64,000 nucleotides of DNA. Origin: Epichloe hybrida (taxonomy: Eukaryota > Ascomycota > Sordariomycetes > Hypocreales > Clavicipitaceae). Below are positions 23,672-33,578 of the stretch, piece by piece. Below the pieces are notes generated by a model. The model did no database searches, was not told the DNA's origin, and saw only the letters and a program-made list of their open reading frames with translations. Made by a program: the position numbers and the translations under genes. The number at the start of each line of letters is the position of its first letter. The first letter of the stretch is position 1. The stretch is taken from contig JAFEKR010000004.1 in the NCBI GenBank assembly GCA_019022495.1, positions 1,178,001 through 1,242,000 of the forward strand, written 5' to 3'.

Positions 23672-24562
23672 TTACGATCGATGCCTCCGCCGGCGGCCCC
23701 CTCCGTGACTTCTATGTCTCCTTTCGTCACCATGGTGGCTTGAACCATGTCGGCCAGTACTACGACTGCGACTCCTTCTTTGCTGGTCCCCTTCCTGAGC
23801 CTTGTTCTCCTTGTTCTCGTTCCCGCCTTGGTGTTTCTTCTTCTCCGCTTCATCCATAGCCACCTCCATGCCTTTTTTCATAACTTTGTGTCTCATCCCA
23901 TTTGGATGCTTCTGTCCCAGGAAACCATCTACAAGTGCTGATCCCACCGTAGCCACTGCGACTTTGGTGCCTTTAGCACCCTTCCACTGTCCTGGGTCAT
24001 GGCGGCAGTCCAAGGCGGCAGATAGACCTGTGGACAGGGCCGTCGCGGCGCAAGTACGCACAATTTGGTTCTGCCACCAGGGCGTACCCTTGTTTTCTTT
24101 CCGTCTCTCCTGTTGGGGTTGAGACGATGACGATAATGACTTGCTCCTCGACGAGCTTTTGCCGTTGCCGTTGCCGTTGCTGTTGCGAGGCTCCCTGCTC
24201 TGCCGGCTGGGCGGTGGACGCCCGCGAGACCCATCTCCATCATTTGCGTTTGTGCGTCCTTGAGAGCGAGACTCTGGTGGGGCCCGTCTGGCACGAGGCG
24301 GCTCGTCATAGGCGTATGGGGGAGGGCCGGCATCGTAACCACGGCCTCTCACGTCTGAATAAGCAGATTGACGGCTGGGACGCCGCCCCCGGCTGGGTTC
24401 GCCATAATCAACGGGCCAGCCTGCCCTTGTTGGATAGCCGTCGAAGGACGCGTATGCTGGGGGCGGTCCAGAACGGCGCTGGAAGTAGTAGTCGTCGTGG
24501 TCTCTCCCTCTGGAGTAGAGCGGAGAAGGAGGCCCACTATGACGCCGTCTGCGAGAGGACAT
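23672..24562 (-). CDS. Uncharacterised Arg/Ser-rich protein with hydrophobic glycine-rich core
   Basis: Single exon of 296 residues from the ATG at 24562. Residues 1-160 are disordered and rich in Arg, Ser, Pro and Tyr. Residues about 162-238 form the only ordered-looking block. It starts PWWQNQIVRTCAATALSTGL, continues with small-residue helices (VAVATVGSALVDGFLG) and ends in a basic-acidic helix. The tail is again Arg/Ser/His-rich with RS dipeptides. The core could be a glycine-zipper-like membrane or oligomerisation segment. I recognise the general type (fungal uncharacterised proteins with such a core) but no function. The RS-rich ends would also fit an RNA-associated protein. Confidence 0.7.
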   Translation of the reverse strand: MSSRRRRHSGPPSPLYSRGRDHDDYYFQRRSGPPPAYASFDGYPTRAGWPVDYGEPSRGRRPSRQSAYSDVRGRGYDAGPPPYAYDEPPRARRAPPESRSQGRTNANDGDGSRGRPPPSRQSREPRNSNGNGNGKSSSRSKSLSSSSQPQQERRKENKGTPWWQNQIVRTCAATALSTGLSAALDCRHDPGQWKGAKGTKVAVATVGSALVDGFLGQKHPNGMRHKVMKKGMEVAMDEAEKKKHQGGNENKENKAQEGDQQRRSRSRSTGRHGSSHHGDERRHRSHGGGRRRRHRS

Positions 24563-26817
24563 GGTTTTTTGTAGTAATTGACTGGTTATTTGGGGGTTCG
24601 ATCTTCTGTGACGGATTGGGACTCTGGGAGGGCAAGTTGACGAAATAGGATGGCGCTAATAATGATCGTTGCAATTGGCAAGAAAGCTTGTTGGCGATGT
24701 GGGGGCGACTTGTAGCTGCGAGAATGAAGAATGGGACCGGCTGATGAGAAGGGATGGGAAAACCGTGGCAGGGGATCGCGCGTCCGCTTTGATTTTTTTT
24801 GTTTTTAAAACTATGGGAAGAGAAAAAAGGGGATGATGTGGACTTCATCGAATGGACAGGAAAGGTTGGGCATTATATTATATCCATGGGCTCGTAGGGG
24901 CTGGCTCGAAAGAAGGTGAACAAGACAAGACAACGAGTCACAAGACCAGCCAGGCGCTTGCAAGTTGGGAGGAGCAGGAGCAGGACGGCGGGAGCAAGGG
25001 CGGATGCGCCTTCCCAACCCAAACGGTGCATGCCACGACAAGTCGACAAGTCGACAAAGTCGCAGACCGACGATCGCAGGACGAGGCAAGGCTACAGAAG
25101 CTGGGACAAGAAAACGTCATCTGCTGGACCCTGCGGCCCTGGTCCTATGCTTTACGCACCCGAGCCGAGCATGGTGTCGCAGGTGAAGATGCCTCATGTG
25201 AATCATTGACGCGCACCTCACAAGACATTTGATTTTGCTTGCATGTTCTTGCCATGGTGCGCGGCTTGGGAGGATCATGGTTGATGACACGGCGCGCCTA
25301 AAACAAGGGCGGCGTGCATACATAGCATTTCCATCGTATGTGTCTCGACTCGACTCTCTACACAAGCGGCACAGGCGGCACAGGCGGCACAGGCGGCACC
25401 AGTTTATATCGCCATGGACGCTACCCCTTCGAATGACGTCCCCTCGACATCCGTTTTCCCCGAGTACTTTTATAGTGGCGAGTCCTATTCCGTATGCTGC
25501 ACGAAGAAAGAAGGCGCAGCCGGATTGGCCATTAATTTGACAAGCCACACACACTACCCGCATCACGCCACACCACGCCACACCATCCACATCCCATTGA
25601 ACATTGCACCACAGTAAGTACAGCCATCGCATAATCGCATGCATGCATCATGACCCCATTCTACCGACGATTTCATGCTCTTCTGAAAAGCGCAAGGACT
25701 GACTAGATTCGAGCACGTTGACCCAGACTATATTACATTGTGCTACGCCCCAATCGGTGCGTCCCGAATGCCGCTCGATCTACGGCATGGAGAACGGACG
25801 AAATGACGAGATGACGAAATGCCGATGTGTCTTATCATTTATGCCTGGTGGCTTTGTATGACACGGATGCATTTCGCGCACCGGACGTTAGTGTGTATTC
25901 TGTTTGTATCCGTACGAGGGAGTTAATTCGCGCTCAACGCCCTTGTTCAATTGCTGAACATGAACCCTGCCAACACCGATCCCGGGATTCTATCAATGGG
26001 GGAACTGTGCAGGATAGATTCCCCGAGCTTGACTACGAGAATGGGCCACTTGCAACCATTGCGTCATTCAATGACTGGCTAACTCGCCGCTGCCGCTCGA
26101 CAAAAACCTGGGCCAGGCGTGATTACCGGCCCTCTCCGAGAATACCTGCCCGATACAGGCCGAATCTACTTCACTCATGGAGATCCGGCGCTGGGTTAGC
26201 CCCAGATTGCTTACTTCTCCGGTATAGGCAAATACTCGAGCGACGGGAGGCAATCTCGGGCTGTTCGTCGTCCAGAGTCGAGACGCGGAAACCTGATGAA
26301 ACTACATGGGACCAGAGACTGACAGGTATCAGCTCGCTCTGACGGGCACAATTGCCTGAGGGGGGGGGGGGGGGGGCTAATCTCGGTCAAGTAGAAGTAG
26401 TCATGCTACTCAGTACATACAATACTCTGTCTTCTGTTTTGGAAACTACCCGATGGCAACTCCCGTATCGAAACATTGACAGCTTAGCCGCCTTGATCCC
26501 ACGTACGCCGATCCTGCGGCAAAGGGACCCCGCCCGTGGTTGATGAGCCTACTTGGCGATGTTAAGTGGCTCTGTCTGCTCTACCCCCTCTCTCCCTGAA
26601 TTGCATCAAGCTTGCATTTCTCGTCCTTGCAGTGCAAAAACCAGAGGGGCGAGGAGGCCATCTCATGCTTTGTGTCATAATGTTGGATATGCAAGTCATC
26701 TCGCATGATGCGCTGCTCTCAACAATGTGCTGTGGACAATCTTTGCAGAATATCTTGCAGCCACAAAAAGGTCCTCTTGATGCAGAGAATGTGATTATCC
26801 GCCCACATTCATCAAGT
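24563..26817. other. Intergenic region with minisatellite and G tract
   Basis: About 2.25 kb without a recognisable gene. It holds a 9-nt tandem repeat (unit GGCACAGGC, about 3.6 copies, 25368-25400) and a run of about 17 G near 26360. Frames at 25827-26342 (+) and 25117-25644 (-) are open but show no protein-family features. Confidence 0.45.
25368..25400 (+). repeat. 9-nt tandem repeat GGCACAGGC
   Basis: Just over three and a half perfect head-to-tail copies of the 9-nt unit, in intergenic DNA. This is a short minisatellite of the kind that varies between strains. Confidence 0.85.
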
Positions 26818-27545
26818 TCAAGTTGGTTTAGCCACCTTGCGAGGTTCACTGGCTCCCGTCTCAGGATCCTTGTACTCCTTCCAACTAACAGGGACCATAT
26901 CATTCCCAGCCTCGCTTGTGGCCATAATCACACCAAGCTCGTTGGAGGCGGTCGATAAATAATAGTTGGCTTGGTCTCCGAGAGATATCTGATCAAATTA
27001 GCCATGCATTGCTAACGACGTCCCACTTGCGCTCTTTTTTTTTTTTTTTTATCTTCTCTCCCCTAGATTTGGACGATTTCAAAACCTACCACTTGCGCCC
27101 TCACCACATCCCCGGGCTTAAACGACTCATGAATCTTCACCTTGTCCTTCTCCGTGGCACGCACGTCCTGCACGCGAATGACGCCCTGCCACTCAGTCTG
27201 CAACACCGTGTCTCCTACCTGCTGGATGACAACAATGGCCTGCTTGGGCATGAGGCGCACCACCCGCGCGAGCACCACGTTGTTCACGTCGGGCAGCATC
27301 TCTCGCTTGCGGCCATGCCTGGCGACGGACACGGTGGCGCGTTCTTCGGGGGCCGGCGCGGTGAGTTTGTTCAGGCGCTTGGCGGGGCCGGGGGCCTTGG
27401 CCGGCGCGGTGATGGTGACTTTGCCGAGGAGGGAGGAGGCGATGTTGCCGTCGTGCATGTGCGTGCCTGGGCCGGCAAGATATTTCGTTGATGGGCCTAG
27501 GATCTGGCCTGGTACGGCGACGGATAAGACCTCTTCGGCGGCCAT
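26818..27545 (-). CDS. csl4: Exosome complex subunit CSL4
   Basis: Cap subunit of the RNA exosome, which degrades and trims RNA 3' ends in nucleus and cytoplasm. Exon 1 (27545-27090) and exon 2 (26988-26818) join in phase to 208 residues. The N-terminal domain begins [20 protein letters not shown]. The S1-type middle shows [20 protein letters not shown] and [11 protein letters not shown]. The C-terminal part is [20 protein letters not shown] followed by a tail. Reading through the donor at 27089 instead would give a premature stop at 27063, so the intron (101 nt, containing an A run on the coding strand) is needed to restore the conserved C-terminus. The start is the ATG at 27545; upstream in-frame sequence is not conserved-looking. 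Confidence 0.93.
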
Positions 27546-28219
27546 TGTGAGATGGGCAATTTCGAAGCGCGGATGGTGATTGTGGGGGATTGAGCTGATG
27601 AGGGCGGCTGAAGGGAAGCTCTGCGTGAGAAAGAAAATTGTGGATGGTGGGGCTATCGCGATGTGGCACGTGACTTCGGGCAAAGATGTGATCAGAAGGG
27701 ATGATTCAATTGATGCTGATTTTATTATACAAATAGAAAGGCAAAAGCTTCTCTTTATAAAGAGAGCAGCTATAGTAAACCTTATATACTTCTGATTCTA
27801 TAATCTAATATTTATTTAAGGTGTAGTTTAGCTTCCCTAATATAGTCTTACACGTATAGCATATATTAACTAGTAAATATTGACTTAGGTCCTAGAAGGG
27901 ACCACTCAAGGATATCAGATCTAAAAGGTCCTTCAATTGCAAGAGAAAAAAGGACACAGACAACAAATTCTTCCACTTGAACATCTGACAATTACGAGTG
28001 TACGCTCTGGAGGCATGTCGCAGGCTGGGTGTTATCTGAGCGAGCCAGAGAGACGCGTTTTTGGGCCTGGCAATCTGCATATGACATCCAAGAGGAAGAC
28101 GACCGCAGACGGATTTACCGAGCGTGCATTCGCCCACATCCACGTAATTTCGAAGCTGATGGCATTCACAACGCGTACAGTTATCTGTTCAACGACCACA
28201 GGATTCGCGCCCCGCCTGA
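27546..28219. other. AT-rich spacer before the hAT relic
   Basis: Holds the CSL4 promoter and then, from about 27720, AT-rich DNA. The segment 27885-27950 resembles 28562-28626 inside the relic, with mostly transition differences. It may be the flank or terminal part of the decayed transposon. Confidence 0.4.
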
Positions 28220-30490
28220 ATGACCAAAGGAACTGCTGAAAAGAAGGCGAATTCGAAAGGCGAAAGGCCTACCGAGCAGCTGACTCTCGCTGAATCCATG
28301 AAGCTCGATCTACACGACCCCCGAGAACAAGCAATTGCGAATAACTTCATCAAACGCTTCGCCAAGGAACATTTCCGGAGGCTTCTGATCGACTGGATCG
28401 TGGCCAAGGATCACTCCTTTTCAATTGCCGAGGAGGCAGAACTCCATGCTATTATTAAATGTTAGAAGGTTCACCCTCAAGTTCAGGATTAAGGTTCAGG
28501 ATTGAAGTTTGAAGTCCTAAAACTTAGGCAGTCGGACCTTTATCTACGACTTTCTAGGGCTCAAGTCCTAGAAGGAACCAGTCGAAGATATAAGGTCTCA
28601 AAGGTCTTTCGATTGCGACAGGATTAAGGAATATACACACGATTCACATTAAATATCTAATAGCTATCTTCGATTACTTGAGCCCATTAGTTTCGGCACG
28701 TAAAGCTAACATTACCCACACAAATGTTCGAGAAAAGACCGTCGCTGTATTTGAACAACACAAGCAGAAGGTGATAGAGGTCTTGGGCAAGGCGCCTGGC
28801 CTTATCCACATCTCCTTGGACGGCTGGCGGTCTGGAAACCGATACGCCTTATATGGTATTGGGAAATCCGGGGATCCCCCTTCCCTTTAGGATTTACAAT
28901 ATTAGTCTAAAAGTCCTAGGTTTAGAGTTTAAAGTCCTAGATAAAATCATTTAGAGATATGAATAAGACAAGAACTTTTATCTTATTGATAAGCATTTAA
29001 GTTTCATAAATCTATTTTCACCTAGCACTAGTGCGCAATATAAACAATATATGATATCTATTATTTCTTTAGGGACGAAAATAACAAGTCTTGTAAGATT
29101 ACGCTTAGGCTCCCCAAAGTTAGCGCCAGGCACACAAGGCCTAATATCGCCATAGAAATCCTCGACGTAACTGAATTATACCAGATCCAAGACAAACTTG
29201 GCTATTTCACGCTTGACAACGCGAAAAATAACAATACCGCCATGGAGACTATCGGCGGAGAGCTTGGGTTCGTAGGGGCTCGTAGGCGAGGGCGCTGTTT
29301 TGGGCATGTCTTGAACCCCTCCGCTAAAGCCATTCTATTTGGGGACGATGCTAATGCATTTGATCGGCGTCTATCAAGGGCGAAGCCCCTTGCTGAAGCA
29401 AAACACCTCATTTGGAGTAAAAAGGGGCCAGCGGGCAAACTGCACAATCTTGTGGTAGCTATCCATAGGTCTGACTTGTTAACAAACATGCCTCGCAGCA
29501 ATCAACAAGAAGCCTTCACCAAGTCGTCCGACTCCAAACTCAAAGCGAGAATACGGTTAGATGTTATTTTGGGCAACGAAACCTGAAGGCTGTCACAGTT
29601 GTACATGATACGACGAGCCCTACCGCTTCGCGCCTATATCGAGCGATTCATTGCCCACCGTCGAATCAAATTCGAACAACAAAACAAGACCAAAAGGGGC
29701 GGCCCTAGGAAGACACTCACGTTGCCCTTTATTTGCCAGCCTGAGAACCAGCTATCTGCCAAGGACTGAGAGATAGTAGAGATATTTGCGGATATCCTTA
29801 GTTGCTACGAATCCACGATCAAAATGCTCGAAGGCGACGGCCAGATCCCCAAGCGGAAGAGTGGTTAGACCAGGTCATATGGCAATATCTGGGATGTTAT
29901 TCAAGGCTTTGAATTTCTTCTCGAGCACCGTGAACACTTCAAGAACATCGCGAAGGACTCCTCTGATCCTGAACACTTCAGGACCAACATCAATTTGGGC
30001 TGGCGGAAGTTGAATGAGTACTACGGGACATCAAGCGAGACCCCCATTTACCACACTGGCCTTGCGCTCTATCCGGCGTACCGATGGAAATGATTTAAAC
30101 GCAATTTGACTGACCACCCTGAGTCAATTGACGAGGCGAAAAACATTGTTCACGGCGTCTGGCATTTTGAACATCGGGAGAGCCCCTTGCCTGAGAGAAG
30201 CCATCAGCCGATGAGCCAGTTCCTAAGCAGCGGAAGATTTTAGACAATCCGTTCCAGGAATACCTTAAACGAAACCCCTACACAGCGCCAGAAGCAGGTC
30301 ATGATAGCCTCACGCAAGGCGAAGACGAATGCCTCCATTGGATTACGTACACTGGCACGAGAAACAATTCAAGTACCCGAACTCATCGCGAATGGCGCTC
30401 CATTTCTCACGATATAACCAATGTCAGCTGAGTGCGACCGTCTTTTCTCAGCAGCAAGTCGGATGGTGAACCCTAGATGATCGGCATGAG
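28220..30490 (+). pseudogene. Decayed hAT-family transposase
   Basis: Remnant of a class II (cut-and-paste) transposase in pieces. The first block (28220-28465) carries LTLAESMKLDLHDPREQAIA and RLLIDWIVAKDHSFSIAEEA. The second (about 28690-28888) has GLIHISLDGWRSGNRYALYG, the hAT RNase-H-like strand. The third (about 29070-29580) has YQIQDKLGYFTLDNAKNNNT and GRRRRGRCFGHVLNPSAKAI-like sequence. The fourth (about 29610-30240) has RLRAYIERF-like, ENQLSAKD and IWDVIQGFEFLLEHREHF segments. The last (about 30410-30475) is MSAECDRLFSAASRMVNP, the hAT C-terminal dimerisation motif. The frame is broken by in-frame stops near 29584, 29767, 29864 and 30093, by shifts, and by two AT-rich non-coding gaps. 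No active product is possible. Transition-type decay suggests RIP-like mutation, which is inferred. Confidence 0.85.
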
Positions 30491-30757
30491 CCAGGTATTG
30501 CGTTCATGGCTGGGGGCGGTTATTATTCTTGACTTAGATGCCTTATTTATCTCGATAGATGAAGAAAGATTCAATCTATAATTGGCTCCGATGTCAGATC
30601 AACTGCTTGAAGAGTGGGCAACACAGTGGCTTACTCAGGTGGCGAGTGTTCAAGACGAGATGGAAGCCAGTTGGAGATAATCTCGCTTGGAGCCCAGAAC
30701 AGGGCACGTAGGTAGGCAATGGCTACGGACTTAAAGCATAATCTTAATAGACATGGA

Positions 30758-32154
30758 CTAGATTGGAGTAAGTTTAGCTTGTCGCGCTAAATCGTCCTCG
30801 AACGGCTTCTGTCCCAGTAGAGACCAGCAAGCTGAACACATGAGCGCCTCGTCCTTCTCCTGCGATTCCCACAGTAATTCAGACTTTCCATCACCCATGT
30901 GTGTTACAGATCGATCCTGCAGCTAGTCAGTCACATTTTTAGCTGTCATGTCAGACGCACACTTACGAAGCCTAGTGTCAATTTGATCATTCCATCCGCC
31001 CACTCGTTTTCGAATCTATATGCTGGCGCCTTACTACGAACAGCGAGGAGGATGTTATCAGCCGCCACGTCGGCTTGGCGCATCGCCGATCGGCTATTGG
31101 GGTTGGGAGTCTTCGTATCGGCAACATCGCCGCAAGCGTAAATGTGGGAGAGGGAGCCCTCAGCGAGTTGGAGGGTAGGATGGACTTTAATGTGGCCCGA
31201 CTCGGAAATCAGATGAGGGGCGAAGTCTTTCAGAATGCCAGAAGCAGGCTTTTGCCCTGTGCAGTTTATCTATCCTTGTCAGCAATGTGGATGTTGACCT
31301 GCGCGTAGAAAACGACTTACAAGTATATCGCACTCAACAACCCGGCCGGAGCGAAGCGTAACGGTTCCGGCTTCCTTATCCTCCTTCGTCATTCGATCCT
31401 CAAGGATAGTCTCACCGCCGAGGCTCTTGAAACTCTCCAGAGCGACCTCCTGAAGACCTTTTCCGAATCGGTGCATAAGAGCGTTGCGTGAATGCACCAG
31501 AATGACATTCTTGTCTGGGTAAAGAAACTTGGCATCCGTTGCAACCTCAACACCTGCTGCACCGCCTCCAACGACGACAACGTTCTTGGCGCTTTCGATA
31601 CTTTTCTGCACGGACTGGAGCCTCTTCATGCCCTCCGATTTATCAGTAGCGTTTACTCGTGACGGCAGGCCCTCTTCCACGGTAGATCCGGTCGCGATGA
31701 TTAAGTAATCATATGGTATCTTTGTTTCGCTGTCCTGTAGCTCCACATGCGTCTTGGTCAAGCCGCCAGCACGATCTTTCACCCAGCAAAGAGCACTGTC
31801 AGGGCAATTCAGATATCCGCCATAGGGAATGAAGGCCTTATGCTCATGGCCCTTGGCGACGCAGAACCGAGGAAGCACCCATGTGAACTGGAAGTGGCTA
31901 TTTGGCTCAATCACTACGACGCGGTAGGGGCTATTGGGTGGCAGATTTGCGGAGATGACACGGGCAGCGTGATACCCAGCGAAATTGGCACCGATTATGA
32001 CGATATTTCGATCTCTCATCAAAGGTTCAGACTTTCCGGTCAAACGAAAGACCCATCCATCCTTTGATCTTATGGCTGCCCGGCGGATCTCCCGCCATAA
32101 GAGGGCGGTTACGTAGGGCAAGATTTTAGTGAAAAGTGAAAGATTCTTTAACAT
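30758..32154 (-). CDS. FAD-dependent pyridine-nucleotide oxidoreductase, AMID/FSP1-like
   Basis: Three exons (32154-31321, 31269-30967, 30916-30758) join in frame to 431 residues. After a hydrophobic/basic N-terminus comes the FAD Rossmann motif NIVIIGANFAGYHAARVI, then DYLIIATGST, the NAD(P)H-binding motif NVVVVGGGAAGVEVATD, and in exon 2 a second FAD contact HIYACGDVADTKTPN. This is the layout of type-II NADH dehydrogenase/AIFM2 (FSP1)-like enzymes, which pass electrons from NAD(P)H to quinones. The yeast relative is AIF1. I see no myristoylation site; the N-terminus might associate with membranes. Introns 1 and 2 (51 and 50 nt) have clean GTAAGT donors. The gene diverges from a Zn2Cys6 regulator 1.4 kb away, a common arrangement for pathway-specific control, but linkage of function is only inferred. 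Confidence 0.85.
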
Positions 32155-33578
32155 GGTTCTGACAACGACGATATTCGCGAGGAGAGAGATGAATTAATGA
32201 AAGAAAGGGATGGAAGTGAAGTAGTTCGAGGGAGGAGGATCAATCTTTTAAAAGCGCCTTCTATGTCTGATTGCGTTCGCCACGGCTGTTTCGGACATAA
32301 CAGCCTTCAAAAGGCTCCGAGTTACTCCACTCTCTCACACCGAATGGCTAGACTCTTCAGCTTTCGGACCTAGCAAACGATGAATCGCTAGTCCGGTCTT
32401 AACGGTATTGGATTTGAGATGTGGTCCGCATGGAGAATTAAATTATCTCATGATCCTATACCTATTCAAGCCCAGATGGCAAACACATCGGGCAGTGTGC
32501 TTCATCCCTTACTTCGGGCCTTTATCAATCTAGCAGAGAGGTTTTGTGGATGCCCGAGGAAGGGTCCTACCAGGACCGTTGATCAAAAGAAACTGTCGGC
32601 GGACATTTCTCAAGGTGTTGCATCAAAGGCGATGAGCTTGCTGAATAGTCACACTTGATCCTTCTTACAATGTCTAGTGACACCAAGACATCGATGACAG
32701 GTTTGCTTGATGCATCTATACTCTGGCCGAGAATACTCTTATAACCTAGTTCAGTTCCGTCCAAGGGCTGCTGCCGACTTGGGCGTTCCGCCACTGGATT
32801 CAAGCGATGTCGGAGACGGGGGTGGAAAGCCACCGCATTAGACAACTTTATTTTTGGAAGATGGCCGAGTTGGGATCACCCAGTGTGTGTGTACTTTGTC
32901 TGAAATCATGAATCGCCAGGCTAGCTCGGCCGCCCAAAGCCCGACCTCGCCTTCTTCCCGACCACAAGGTTATCTCAACCATCAACAAAGAGGCCTTGAT
33001 GTTTCTCGTGAGTAAAGAACCTCGACCTTGTGCATGTCGGTTGCTTTTAATTTCTGAAACCCGGCTCCTCATGTGGGGACTGTCATGGTGGGCGGTACAA
33101 TGGGTGGCAAGAAGTATTCGACCTCCTGACTAGCCTATTTCAGGACTTACATGTATAATGCTACTTTATAAAGCATAAAACCTCAGCCTTGCATAAAAAC
33201 AGAGCGGCCAACCAATCATATCTCTTATGGCACAGTGGCAGTTTCACCGATCAAACTAGTCCGTGGTTTCGAGCAGGCACGACCCTTGCGTCCCCCACAT
33301 CGGAAACATCGGAATTCGGATTCGGACTTAACGTTTATTCAACCTTGCAGAGTTTTTTCATGCTGAGCATTGCCAGCTTCTCTCTGCCTTTACTCCGAAC
33401 TTTCACTGAATTTTCAAGCTGAACTCTTACACCGACAAGGCTAAGAAAGCCGAGGCACTTTTTTTCCTTATTCCCTCCCCCTTCAGAAGGGACAAGCTAC
33501 GAAAATCGCAAAGGGACCCGACACTACTCGCACAGAGTGTCTGCTATACCCTTGGCTTGGTTGAACAGCCGATAAGTT
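32155..33578. promoter_or_regulatory. Divergent region between oxidoreductase and Zn2Cys6 regulator
   Basis: 1.4 kb holding both promoters. Near 33301-33325 four CGG triplets occur within 25 nt (at 33301, 33310, 33317, 33323), the half-site type bound by Zn2Cys6 regulators. No gene was recognised inside; short open frames at 32419-32658 and 32848-33072 lack family features. Confidence 0.45.

Noticed and set aside
25368..25400. CRISPR-like direct repeats
   Set aside because: The 9-nt units are contiguous with no spacers; this is a minisatellite in a eukaryotic genome.
25827..26342. 172-codon plus-strand frame as a gene
   Set aside because: It has no recognisable domain and no supporting splice sites, and its composition is like the flanking intergenic DNA.
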